A stretch of 49,047 nucleotides of DNA from Gemmatimonadota bacterium (lineage in GTDB: Bacteria; Gemmatimonadota; Gemmatimonadetes; Longimicrobiales; Gaopeijiaceae). Below the pieces are notes generated by a model. That model was given only the letters and a program-made list of their open reading frames with translations. It did no database searches and was not told where the DNA came from. The translations under genes and the position numbers were made by a program. The stretch covers positions 1-49,047 of the forward strand of contig SHZS01000007.1 of the NCBI GenBank assembly GCA_009692105.1, read 5' to 3'. Shown here piece after piece: positions 17,077 through 25,143 of the stretch; the first letter of the stretch is position 1; every line of letters starts with the position of its first letter.

Positions 17077-17759
17077 CCGCCTCCGAGCCTTCCGAACCCG
17101 ATACGGCAACGAGCGAGGCCTTGGCCAAGCTCGAGCGATATATCGAGGGGCGGTTCGCTTTCGAAGACGACCACCTCCGGGCCATCCGGGAAGCGATGGA
17201 ACGCGAGGAGCTCCCGACGATCCAGCTCCCTCGCATCAGCGCCAGGCTGCTCCAGCTCCTCCTCCGTGCTGTGGGCGCGCGCAGAGTGCTCGAGGTGGGC
17301 ACCCTCGCTGGATATTCCGCTCTCTGGATTGCGCGGTCTCTCCCCTCGGACCTGAAGCCGGGCGAGGGGCTCCTCACGCTCGAGCGCGAGGCCGAGCGGG
17401 CGGCGCTGGCCCGGACGCTGCTTGGGCGCGCGGGGGTCTCTTCGCGAGTGGAAGTGAGAGAGGGTGAGGCGCGCTCAATCCTCCCGAGCCTTCCCAGCGG
17501 GTCCTTCGACGCGGTCTTTCTGGATGCCGACAAGGAAGGTCTGGTGGACTACGTGGTGGAGGCGAAGCGCCTCCTTCGCCACGGCGGGCTGCTCGTAGTG
17601 GACAACGCGCTCTGGAGGGGTCAGGTCCTGGATCCAGGGGCCCGGGACCCGGCCACCGAAGGGATTCGGAGGACCCACGAGTTGTTGGCGGGGGATCCCG
17701 GTTTCGATGCCACGATCGTTCCCGTCGGGGACGGTCTCCTGATCGCCTTGAGGTGTTAG
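17073..17759 (+). CDS. SAM-dependent O-methyltransferase (COMT family)
   Basis: 228 residues. Class I methyltransferase of the small O-methyltransferase family. SAM-binding motif VLEVGTLAGYSALWIA near residue 72, the metal- and SAM-contact stretch DAVFLDADKEGLVDYV near 147 and LLVVDNALWRG near 173 are typical. GTG start within the aminotransferase stop. It converges on the tyrosine phosphatase with a 4-nt stop overlap. Substrate unknown. Confidence 0.9.
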   Translation: MTASEPSEPDTATSEALAKLERYIEGRFAFEDDHLRAIREAMEREELPTIQLPRISARLLQLLLRAVGARRVLEVGTLAGYSALWIARSLPSDLKPGEGLLTLEREAERAALARTLLGRAGVSSRVEVREGEARSILPSLPSGSFDAVFLDADKEGLVDYVVEAKRLLRHGGLLVVDNALWRGQVLDPGARDPATEGIRRTHELLAGDPGFDATIVPVGDGLLIALRC

Positions 17760-18289
17760 GAGCTCCGGCGGTCCGACGTATCCCCCGCTGACGGTCGTTC
17801 CTCCAGGACATTGAGTAGGGCAGCACAGGAGCGGCGGATCAAGTGGAAGACGCGCTCGAAGCCATCCGTGCCTCCGTAATATGGATCCGGGACGTCCCGG
17901 TCGCCGTCGGAATTCGGGTCGTAGTCCCTGAGGAGCGCGATATTCGCCGCGATGGTCCTTCCGGCCCCTAGGTGCTCCATCGCACGCAGGTTCTCCGAGT
18001 CCATGGCGAGGATCAGATCGAACTCCTTGAGGTCCTCGCTCCGCACTTGGCGCGCCGAGCCTTCGAGGCGGAGGCCATGCCTCTGTGCGACCTCCGCCGA
18101 CCGCGGATCGGGAGGCTCCCCGACATGCCAAGCCCCGGTCCCGGCCGAGTCTACCCGGTATCGTGCCGTGGCCCCTCGCTCTCTCGCGAGGTGGAGGAAG
18201 ACTCCCTCAGCGAGCGGGGATCGGCAGATGTTCCCGAGGCACACGAAGAGCACGGAGCGGGGGCGGTCCAATGGGGGTGATTCGCTCAT
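17756..18289 (-). CDS. Low-molecular-weight protein-tyrosine phosphatase
   Basis: 177 residues. P-loop VCLGNICRSP gives nucleophile Cys17 and Arg23; the general acid lies in DPYYGG near residue 140. Complete family layout. Such phosphatases act on tyrosine-phosphorylated proteins, often in polysaccharide export. GAGGAGGAG lies just upstream of the ATG. Divergent from the active DEAD-box helicase gene. Confidence 0.93.
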   Translation of the reverse strand: MSESPPLDRPRSVLFVCLGNICRSPLAEGVFLHLARERGATARYRVDSAGTGAWHVGEPPDPRSAEVAQRHGLRLEGSARQVRSEDLKEFDLILAMDSENLRAMEHLGAGRTIAANIALLRDYDPNSDGDRDVPDPYYGGTDGFERVFHLIRRSCAALLNVLEERPSAGDTSDRRSS

Positions 18290-18463
18290 GTCTCCTCCTC
18301 GAGGCGTGGGCGGAACCGCCCGAACCCCCTAAACTATAGGAACGGTTGTCCCGCCCTGCATCGCCTCCTTATCACTGGAAGCGCTCGCGTCCCGACCCGG
18401 GCCGCACCCCGCGGAGAGTGCCTCGGGCGGTAGCATGTCTTCGACGAAACGGGAGGTTCGAGT

Positions 18464-19720
18464 TTGGAGGAAGCCAGAAGCTTTGACGCGCTGGGCTTGT
18501 CGGATGCGCGCCGCACTGCGATCCAGGCGCTTGGTTGGGTCACGCCAACCCCGATCCAGTGGAAGGCGATCCCCCCGGCCCTGGAAGGTCGGGACGTGGT
18601 CGGGATCGCACAGACGGGGACCGGCAAGACCGGCGCCTTCATGATCGCCTCGCTCGAACGCATCCGTGAGGGCGAGGGGCTCCAAGTGCTGATCCTCTGC
18701 CCGACCCGCGAGCTGGCCCTGCAAGTTGCAGAGGATGCGAAGGAACTCGCCACAGGGACCGGCTTCCGGGTGGGGGATGTGGTGGGGGGCGTGGGATACG
18801 GGCCCCAGATCGAGGCGCTCAAGAAGGGCTACGAGATCGTGACCGCGACTCCCGGCCGGTTCAACGACCATGTGGACCGCGGGAACGTGGACCTCTCTCG
18901 CCTCCGGATCCTGATTCTGGACGAGGCGGACCGGATGCTGGACATGGGGTTCCGGCCGCAGATCGAGAGCGTGCTTCGCAAGTCCCCGAAGGGCCGCCAG
19001 ACCATGCTCTTCTCGGCTACGATGCCGAACGGGGTCCACGCGCTCGCCCTCCAGATCACGAAGGATCCCGCCTGGGTCGAGGCCACGCCCTCGGGCACGA
19101 CTGCCGAAGGGATCGAAGAGGTGGTCTATACGGTGAGGCCTGACAACAAGCCCGAGCTTCTCGTCCGACTGCTCCGGGATCCGTCATGGAATCAGGTGCT
19201 GGTCTTCACCCGCACCAAGGCCGGAGCGGAGGTCCTCCGCGGCAGGCTCCAGAGAGAGGGGATTCACGTGGATAGCCTCCACGCCGATCGTCCGATGCAG
19301 CAACGGACGAAGGCGCTCGAGCGGTTCGCCGCCGGGGAGGTGACCGTTCTCGTCGCGACAGACGTCGCGCAGCGGGGGCTAGACGTGGAGGGGATCTCGC
19401 ACGTGGTGAACTACGATGTCCCGCTTGATCCGGAGGACTACGTTCACCGCATCGGAAGGACGGGTCGAGCCGGCGCCATTGGTACAGCCATCACCTTCGT
19501 TACGGGAGGGGACCTCGGCCAGCTCAAATCGATCGAGCTCCGGCTGGGGCGCACGCTCGAGCGGCGATCCGTGCCTGAGTTCGACTACGCGGGCACCTCT
19601 GGAGAGCAAAAGGACCGTGATCGGAACCCACATTCCCGGTCTGGGCGTAGGATCGGAACACGGTCGGTGGGTGAGCTGACAGACGAGGAGCTGGCCGCTC
19701 TCCTAGATCATTCGAGGTGA
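18464..19720 (+). CDS. DEAD-box RNA helicase
   Basis: 418 residues from a TTG with GGGAGG and 7-nt spacing; no ATG lies close to the first conserved residues. All helicase motifs are intact: PTPIQWKAI, AQTGTGKTGAF, PTRELALQV, TPGRF, LDEADRMLD, SATMP, DVAQRGLD and HRIGRTGRAG. RhlE/DeaD-like core with a short tail and no DbpA-type RNA-binding domain. Likely role in rRNA processing or mRNA decay. Serves as the active counterpart of the degenerate helicase at 13031. Confidence 0.95.
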   Translation: MEEARSFDALGLSDARRTAIQALGWVTPTPIQWKAIPPALEGRDVVGIAQTGTGKTGAFMIASLERIREGEGLQVLILCPTRELALQVAEDAKELATGTGFRVGDVVGGVGYGPQIEALKKGYEIVTATPGRFNDHVDRGNVDLSRLRILILDEADRMLDMGFRPQIESVLRKSPKGRQTMLFSATMPNGVHALALQITKDPAWVEATPSGTTAEGIEEVVYTVRPDNKPELLVRLLRDPSWNQVLVFTRTKAGAEVLRGRLQREGIHVDSLHADRPMQQRTKALERFAAGEVTVLVATDVAQRGLDVEGISHVVNYDVPLDPEDYVHRIGRTGRAGAIGTAITFVTGGDLGQLKSIELRLGRTLERRSVPEFDYAGTSGEQKDRDRNPHSRSGRRIGTRSVGELTDEELAALLDHSR

Positions 19721-19726
19721 CCCGGC

Positions 19727-20140
19727 ATGCTCTTTCGCAGGTATGGCTCCTCGGTTCACAGAGTAGAACCGACCTTCGATCCGAACGCGATCAACGAGAT
19801 CTCGTTCCGGCGAGATCGTTCCCACGCCTTTCCTACGGCCGACCTCGGCGCGCGATACGAGAAGGTGCGAGAGGTGACCGTCGGCGGGGAGACCGAGGGG
19901 CCGGTCCAGACCGAAGCGGAGGCCCGACTGCTCGAAGGCATGCGGCTCGAACTCGAGCGCCTTTCCGCCCAGCTCGGCGAGGGGGAGATCCTGGTCGTCG
20001 AAAACGAGCAGGGAATCGACCACCCTAAGGTCAGGGATCGCAAGGAAGGGATCATCGAGGAGGGAAAGAACCGCGTCTTCTTCCATTGGAGGGCGGATCC
20101 CCCCCTCCAGATCGGGGTCTATCGCCGGCTGGCTCCGTGA
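19727..20140 (+). CDS. Conserved-looking protein of unknown function
   Basis: 137 residues. N-terminal half is basic (LFRRYGSSVHRVEPTFDPNA), a central acidic helix (EAEARLLEGMRLELERL) follows, and the C-terminal part has strands around GKNRVFFHWRADPPLQIGVY. No motif recognised. It starts 6 nt after the helicase stop and is coupled to the next gene by a GTGA overlap, so it is part of the helicase operon. Confidence 0.6.
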   Translation: MLFRRYGSSVHRVEPTFDPNAINEISFRRDRSHAFPTADLGARYEKVREVTVGGETEGPVQTEAEARLLEGMRLELERLSAQLGEGEILVVENEQGIDHPKVRDRKEGIIEEGKNRVFFHWRADPPLQIGVYRRLAP

Positions 20141-20724
20141 GACGACTCGACCAAGGGTCCTCCTCGAGTCGGCGTGGGCGAGGACGCAGGAGAGCCGGCA
20201 AATGGCTCCTCGGTCTGCTCCTCCTCTGGGGGGCCCAGGCCTGCTCGTTCGAGCGCAGAGCCGAGCCGGATGCCGAGCCAGCGGAGGGGAACGGGGGTCT
20301 GCCCTCGCCGAGTGCCGAGCTTCCCGGCGCCGAGACTCGCGTAGCTCCTCTGGAGACCGTGGAGTTATTCCGTGCGTCGGTCGCGATCGGTGACATCTCT
20401 CTCGCCCTGGCCCTTCTGGATCGGGAAGCGACCCTCGTGGACGAGCTTGTCGGAGAAGCCTCTGAGGCGCAGACACGGGGCGAACTCCTCTTAGAGCTCC
20501 GGCGGCAGCACGCCTCCGGCCTCGTCTTCGAGCCCCTGGAGGCGCCGACCGTCGTCACGCTGAGCGAGAGCGCTCTCGTGATCACCCACTTCGCCGCTGT
20601 GCGGGAGGGTGAGGGAGGCGCGAGGCAGGAGGTGGGCCAGGTATACGAGACCGTGTTTCTGCTCGCTTCGCCCGACGGATGGAGGATCCGCCACATGCAC
20701 CGGTCGCTTCTTTCCGCCCGCTGA
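20137..20724 (+). CDS. Exported SnoaL/NTF2-like protein
   Basis: 195 residues from a GTG overlapping the previous stop; a longer upstream frame would overlap more. A basic N-terminus leads into a hydrophobic segment ending GAQAC, a possible lipoprotein signal. The mature part (VELFRASVAIGDISLALALL, then ATLVDEL, later VITHFAAVREG and RIRHMHRSL) follows the cone-shaped NTF2/SnoaL fold pattern. No catalytic role can be assigned. Confidence 0.6.
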   Translation: MRRLDQGSSSSRRGRGRRRAGKWLLGLLLLWGAQACSFERRAEPDAEPAEGNGGLPSPSAELPGAETRVAPLETVELFRASVAIGDISLALALLDREATLVDELVGEASEAQTRGELLLELRRQHASGLVFEPLEAPTVVTLSESALVITHFAAVREGEGGARQEVGQVYETVFLLASPDGWRIRHMHRSLLSAR

Positions 20725-20774
20725 CAGGGCCTCCACCGACAGCCTTATGCGGCCAGCTATCCGGCCGTCCTGGG

Positions 20775-21710
20775 CTACTCCTCCTGGACCTGGGGATCAG
20801 CGATGCGGTCCCGACCCTCGATCTTGGCTCTGAAAAGGGCCTGATCGGCGAGGTGATAGAGGGAGTCAGCGTCCCTGCCGTGGTCCGGGCATGTCACGTA
20901 TCCCCCCGATACGGTGATCCTGAGCGCGGACTCCACAGGCGGCGTCGATTCCGCGATCGTCGTCCGGATGCGGTTTGCCACAGCACGCGCCACCTCGGGT
21001 CCCGCTGCCGGCGCGAGGATCGCGAACTCCTCGCCCCCCACACGGAAAGGGGAGTCCGCCGCCCGCGTGTGCTCCGTCAGTACCCTCCCCATCCAGCGCA
21101 GGACTTCATCCCCCACGTCGTGTCCCAAGGTGTCGTTCACCGACTTGAACTGGTCCACGTCCATCAGGATCAGCGAGAAGCGGTCGCCGTAGCGCCTCGC
21201 CCGGTTGGCCTCTTCAGCGACTCGCTCGTGGAAGGCGCGCCGGTTCAGAAGACCCGTGAGCGGATCCTTGAGCGCCTGCTCACTCAACCCGCCCATCGGG
21301 GCGTCTGCTGAGCGAATGCGTTTCGACAGCACCTCGAGCAGCCTCAAAGCCAGCCCGGACGAGGACCGGACGACCTCCCGAAAGTCGTCCTTGGACAGCA
21401 TCAGAGCGCGAGTGGGTTCGAGGGTCCGAACCGTCGCGCTGCGCGGCTCGTCGTTCAGGAGAGCCATCTCTCCGAAGAAGTCCCCAGGTCCCAGGCGGGC
21501 GAGTTCGAAGTCCTAGTTCAGCCCTGGATACAGGATCTGCACGCCCCCGCTCACGAGCACGTACAGCAAGTCTCCCGGCTCCCCAACGGTGACCACGTTG
21601 CGACCTGCGGGAAACCCCGCCTCCGTCGTGAGCCCCAGGAGCTTGGTTATCTCCTCCTTCGTCATGTCAACGAAGAGAGGAATCCTCAGGAGCAGTTCCG
21701 CGTGGTTCAT
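20775..21710 (-). pseudogene. cNMP-binding domain plus GGDEF gene split by one amber codon
   Basis: The frame from the ATG at 21710 reads a cyclic-nucleotide-binding-type domain, meets TAG at 21513-21515, and continues in the same frame with DFELARLGPGDFFGEMALLN and a GGDEF domain. Both sides of the stop belong to the same cNMP-binding fold, so one codon (probably CAG) became TAG. The GGDEF part keeps GGEEF, an RxxD inhibitory site five residues earlier, and the DPLTGLLNRRAF start. An internal ATG (about 21467) might still yield a GGDEF protein. First codon overlaps the DtxR stop. Confidence 0.8.
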
Positions 21711-22408
21711 GGATCCGTCCGATGCTCCTGAACCCCGGCTACTCGGATGCGGGTGGCGATCTCGTGGCCGATCGCCTGAGCCGACCCCCCGGGGCCGCCA
21801 AGTCGAATGGTGATCGGGCCGTTGAACGGTGCCCTCGAGTCCACGGAGAGAATGACGCCAGGGAGGAGCCCACGGGCTTTGAGGTACCGAAGCCGGTCCG
21901 GGTCGTTGTCCCGCACGGCTCGGATCTGCACCCGCTCTCCCGGGCCCACCTCGGCCAGCGTCAGATCGTCCGCGACCTCCACGCTTCCCTCCCGCGTGGG
22001 AATGGGGGCGCCATGCGGATCGTGGCGGGGGTCGTTCAGCGCACGGGCCATCCGATCGATCAGCTCGTCCGAAGCAGCGTGCTCAAGGCGTTCGGCCTCG
22101 TCGTGTACGTCGTCCCAGGAGTAGCTGAGCCGCTGGCTGAGATAGGTCTCGAGGATTCGATGCCTGCGAATGATACGGAGGGCCTCGCGGGTGCCCTCGG
22201 GGCTGAGGCGGACGCCGTGGTAGGGCGCGTGCTCCACGTAACCGGACTCGGCCAGACGCTTGATCATCCCGCTCACCGAAGCGGGCTGGACGTCCAGCGA
22301 GTCCGCGATCTGGCTCGTGGCGGCGGCGGCGCCCTTCTCGGAGAGGCCGTAGATCACTTTCAGGTAGTCCTCAACCGAGCGTGAAAGCGTAGGAAAGTCG
22401 TCGGCCAT
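21707..22408 (-). CDS. DtxR-family metal-dependent repressor
   Basis: 233 residues from ATG with GGAG. N-terminal winged helix (SVEDYLKVIYGLSE, ATSQIADSLDVQPASVSGMIKRL), then the metal-binding dimer domain with HRILETYLSQRL, WDDVHDEAERLEH and DPHGAPIP, and a C-terminal SH3-like FeoA domain. Full DtxR/IdeR/MntR layout. It would repress iron or manganese genes when metal-bound; which metal is not clear. Precedes the split cNMP/GGDEF gene. Confidence 0.93.
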   Translation of the reverse strand: MADDFPTLSRSVEDYLKVIYGLSEKGAAAATSQIADSLDVQPASVSGMIKRLAESGYVEHAPYHGVRLSPEGTREALRIIRRHRILETYLSQRLSYSWDDVHDEAERLEHAASDELIDRMARALNDPRHDPHGAPIPTREGSVEVADDLTLAEVGPGERVQIRAVRDNDPDRLRYLKARGLLPGVILSVDSRAPFNGPITIRLGGPGGSAQAIGHEIATRIRVAGVQEHRTDP

Positions 22409-22435
22409 GGAACTCCGCGGTTCAGTGACGATGGG

Positions 22436-22520
22436 AAATGTACGCCCTTCACCCGGGGTCGGCGAGGCGAGACGATCCGGAACCAAATGTTTTCTGGGAC
22501 CTCGCAATTGTTGTACATTT
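22436..22520. repeat. Inverted pair of AAATGTAC in the divergent promoter region
   Basis: AAATGTAC at 22436-22443 and its reverse complement GTACATTT at 22513-22520 flank the space between the DtxR gene and the divergent small gene. These AT-rich boxes stand out locally and could be regulator sites. They do not match the classic DtxR or MntR boxes. Confidence 0.4.
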
Positions 22521-22569
22521 TGGGGATCTAAGGCTGGTCACAGCGCCTTCTCGACGGAAGGAGGTCGAC

Positions 22570-22833
22570 TTGAGCGATTCTGTGGTGGTGGATGCCAAAC
22601 GGATTCTCCTCCGATACGGAGTCCCCATCCGGGTCCTGGACAAGATCGGCGAAAAGGAGCGAATCTCGTTTGCCCGCGCGGTCAGTCGGACCCCCGTTCC
22701 CGATCGTAGCGATTGCCTCCGAAGGCTCCTGGTCGAGAGCGGCTACATGAAGCCCGATCCAGACGCCGACAAAAAGAGGAAGGGGAAGAAGAAGGCCCGG
22801 AAGGCAAACTACCTCACGGGGGAGTCCACCTAA
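22570..22833 (+). CDS. Small basic protein of unknown function
   Basis: 87 residues from a TTG preceded by AAGGAGG with 5-nt spacing, a very strong site. The N-terminal 55 residues have a helix-rich pattern (VVVDAKRILLRYGVPIRVLD, EKERISFARAVSR); the tail is Lys-rich (KKRKGKKKARKA), suggesting nucleic-acid contact. Divergent from the DtxR gene; the stop overlaps the next convergent gene. Confidence 0.55.
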   Translation: MSDSVVVDAKRILLRYGVPIRVLDKIGEKERISFARAVSRTPVPDRSDCLRRLLVESGYMKPDPDADKKRKGKKKARKANYLTGEST

Positions 22834-24320
22834 GCCTCCCGCACTAGTGCCGTGATCTCTCGCTCCTGATCCAGCGGGAACTGGCATCGAAGGCGACTTC
22901 CCCGCCCCTCAGGCAGGATCTGGACGTCCGCCGGCTGCCCTCCGATGAGGACCCGCTCGATATCGAGGTCGTGCAGGATCGGCTCGAAAACGAGGTTCAG
23001 CGGAACCCTCCCCTCGACCTGGGTGACCTGGAAGGAGACGGACCGCTCGGTCCGCAGGCACCCGACTTGGACGCAAGCATCCCCCACCCGGAGCCCGTGA
23101 GCCTCGAGCGAGCTCCATTCTCCCGTGACGACGGGCGCGATGCGAAGGCGGCCGAACGCTGCGTCCGGCAAGGCTCCGAGACGGTGCTCGACCCATTCCC
23201 GAATGGTCCCCGCGGCGGCAAGGGTCCTTGCCGCCGCGATGGCGGACGGGTCCTCGGGGCCTGGCGCACCAAGGGCGATGGCGAGTTCCTGCGCCCCCAC
23301 GGGGATCGGTCGGGGGGGAAGCGCGTCCCTCAGGGTGGCGAGGTTGGTCGGAATCCGAATCCCGCCTGCTTCGCGAGCGGCGCGTTCAAGCGCCGGGCGA
23401 AGCGGCCCCATAAGCTGAACATCGCCAGTCCAGGCCGCCCAGTCGGCCAATAGGTGGAGCAGGGGAAGAGCTGAGGCCTCCGAGCTCCCGAGGAACTCGA
23501 GCGCGGCTCTGGCCACGGGACGCCACCCGGCTCCCAGAGCCGCCGTCCCCAGCTCGGATGTTCCAGCAGCGTCGAGATAGCACGGTGCCTCCCCCGTGAG
23601 GCCAGCCAGAAACGGTGGGAGAGGCTCGCCGCCCGGCCGGGCTCCAATGGGAGCGTCCTCCAGCGCGAGAAGGGCGCGTTCAAGGCTCGGGATCGCGCGG
23701 CCGTCGAGGAGAAACGCGATGCCCGCGGCACCCTTCGACGGGCGCCGGTTGGCGCGGAGGCGCTCTCGGCTGCGAAGAGAGCGCAGGAACCCGAGCAAGC
23801 GGTCGACTTGGTCGGCGTCCGGAAGAATCGCTACGGTGGCAGGAGTTTCGAGAGAAACCGGGAGGTCGGCAGTGATGGGTCGAGCCTGCCCCGGGAGCGA
23901 GAGGCGCACTTCCAGACGGCGCACAGCTGCTGGAGAGCTCCTTCCCTCGTTCCCACTTCCGGCTCTGAGAGTCCACTGGAGAACCGTGGCCGCAGGCGCG
24001 TCGCCCTGAAAGCCCGTCTCAGTCAGGCTTCCTCCTTCGCTCAGGGGAATGGAGCGTGACCATCCGCCCTTGCCGGCCCGCAAGCGAGCGGATCCGGGGA
24101 TCGGCATCCCGTCGACCGTCACCTCCAGCTGTCCCGAGATCCTCTCCTCTCCGCGAAAGAGCCCCCGTAGCCCCGTCCCTGGGTCGAGCACGGCCAGGAG
24201 CCCTCCGCCTGTGACCGGCACGGGCGGAGATCCTGGATCGACCGAAGGGAGCGATTCGTCAGGTCCGGCGAGGACGTCGGCGGAGGGGAGCTGGATGAGG
24301 ACCGGCGTCACGTCTCCCAC
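22830..24320 (-). CDS. Large protein of unknown function, possibly (alpha/alpha)-barrel
   Basis: 496 residues from GTG. An N-terminal beta-rich part (GGLLAVLDPGTGLRGLFRGE and onward) is followed by a helical part with EPLPPFLAGLTGEAPCYLDA, PLLHLLADWAAWTGDVQLM and Ala-rich helices, and a C-terminal beta-rich end (VPLNLVFEPILHDL). The helical stretch recalls the (alpha/alpha)6 barrels of glycogen-debranching-type glycosidases, but I see no catalytic acid pair and do not assign an activity. Downstream of the F-x-W repeat gene on the same strand. Confidence 0.6.
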   Translation of the reverse strand: MGDVTPVLIQLPSADVLAGPDESLPSVDPGSPPVPVTGGGLLAVLDPGTGLRGLFRGEERISGQLEVTVDGMPIPGSARLRAGKGGWSRSIPLSEGGSLTETGFQGDAPAATVLQWTLRAGSGNEGRSSPAAVRRLEVRLSLPGQARPITADLPVSLETPATVAILPDADQVDRLLGFLRSLRSRERLRANRRPSKGAAGIAFLLDGRAIPSLERALLALEDAPIGARPGGEPLPPFLAGLTGEAPCYLDAAGTSELGTAALGAGWRPVARAALEFLGSSEASALPLLHLLADWAAWTGDVQLMGPLRPALERAAREAGGIRIPTNLATLRDALPPRPIPVGAQELAIALGAPGPEDPSAIAAARTLAAAGTIREWVEHRLGALPDAAFGRLRIAPVVTGEWSSLEAHGLRVGDACVQVGCLRTERSVSFQVTQVEGRVPLNLVFEPILHDLDIERVLIGGQPADVQILPEGRGSRLRCQFPLDQEREITALVREA

Positions 24321-24370
24321 TCGGGGAAGTCCGCGCCGGGCTCAGCTGCAGCGGAGATGGACGTCGCCCC

Positions 24371-24911
24371 TCAACCGCCCCAGCGGAACCCGAGGTCGTC
24401 CCCCTCCGATGGCTCTTCCGGTCTCCAAGTAAAGGATCCGCCGGGTCTCGGGGACTCCGGGGGAGCCGGGGGAGCCGGGGGTTCCGCAGCGGATCGTGGG
24501 TCGTTTCCCCAGAGGAACGCGGCCACTCCGCCTGTGCTCCGGCCCCACTGGAACCCGGAGAGATGGTCGGGAGAGTTCGGGGGGGTCACGGCTGCTCCCG
24601 CGGTCGGCCCTTCCGGGGATTGGGTCTCGCCCCACTTGAACTTGGAGAGGGATGGCTCGGTCCCAGCCGGGGGCAGATCGGTGCGGACGAGCCAGCGACT
24701 CCGCCGACTGATCCCGGACCAGTGACACCGCGCGCACCAACGGCGCTGCGAGCCAGCGGCCCAGGGGCCGGAGCCACGCATTCTTCACGGGTGATGTGGC
24801 GTGATGACACTGAGGGCACGCCCAGCGCGCAGGCAATTTCCTCAGAGCCCAAAGTGCCAAGGCGAGGGCGGCTCCGGAGGAGACTGCGAGTGGCGTCCAG
24901 AAGGAAAGCAA
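24371..24911 (-). pseudogene. Frameshifted zinc-ribbon protein with F-x-W repeats
   Basis: A TTG-started frame gives a membrane-like segment (FWTPLAVSSGAALALALWAL), then WACPQCHHATSPVKNAWLRP. Near 24740-24760 the coding signal moves to another frame, which gives QRRWCARCHWSGISRRSRW and then a low-complexity tail. Together the two frames rebuild one CxxC...CxxC zinc ribbon, so a one-base shift or error is likely. The tail repeats a short motif five times: LSKFKWGE, LSGFQWGR, VAAFLWGN, GSFTWRPE and LGFRWGG, with Pro/Gly/Ser spacers. PPAPPAPPE is encoded by 9-bp repeats at 24464-24481. Family unknown. Confidence 0.55.
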
Positions 24912-25143
24912 AGCGCCCTCGGGCTTGGTGGGATTCCATGGCCGGGTCCAGCGGATCCGGGGGGAGCCCGACCCGGGAATGATCCAGAATAGCCTCGTAT
25001 GCCCATCGCGAAAAGGATCCGGGGGCTGTGCCGGTGGAGGCCGGCCGCCGGTGAGCTTCGGCACACTGGAAGCCTAGGCACCGACTCTCTACCTTACCGT
25101 CCCTTGTTCGCTTCTTTGACGTTCACCGCGAGGGAGACGCCGA

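Noticed and set aside
24464-24481. Two AGCCGGGGG units as a possible mobile or CRISPR-like repeat
   Set aside because: Only two full 9-bp units, in frame, encoding a Pro/Ala-rich linker.
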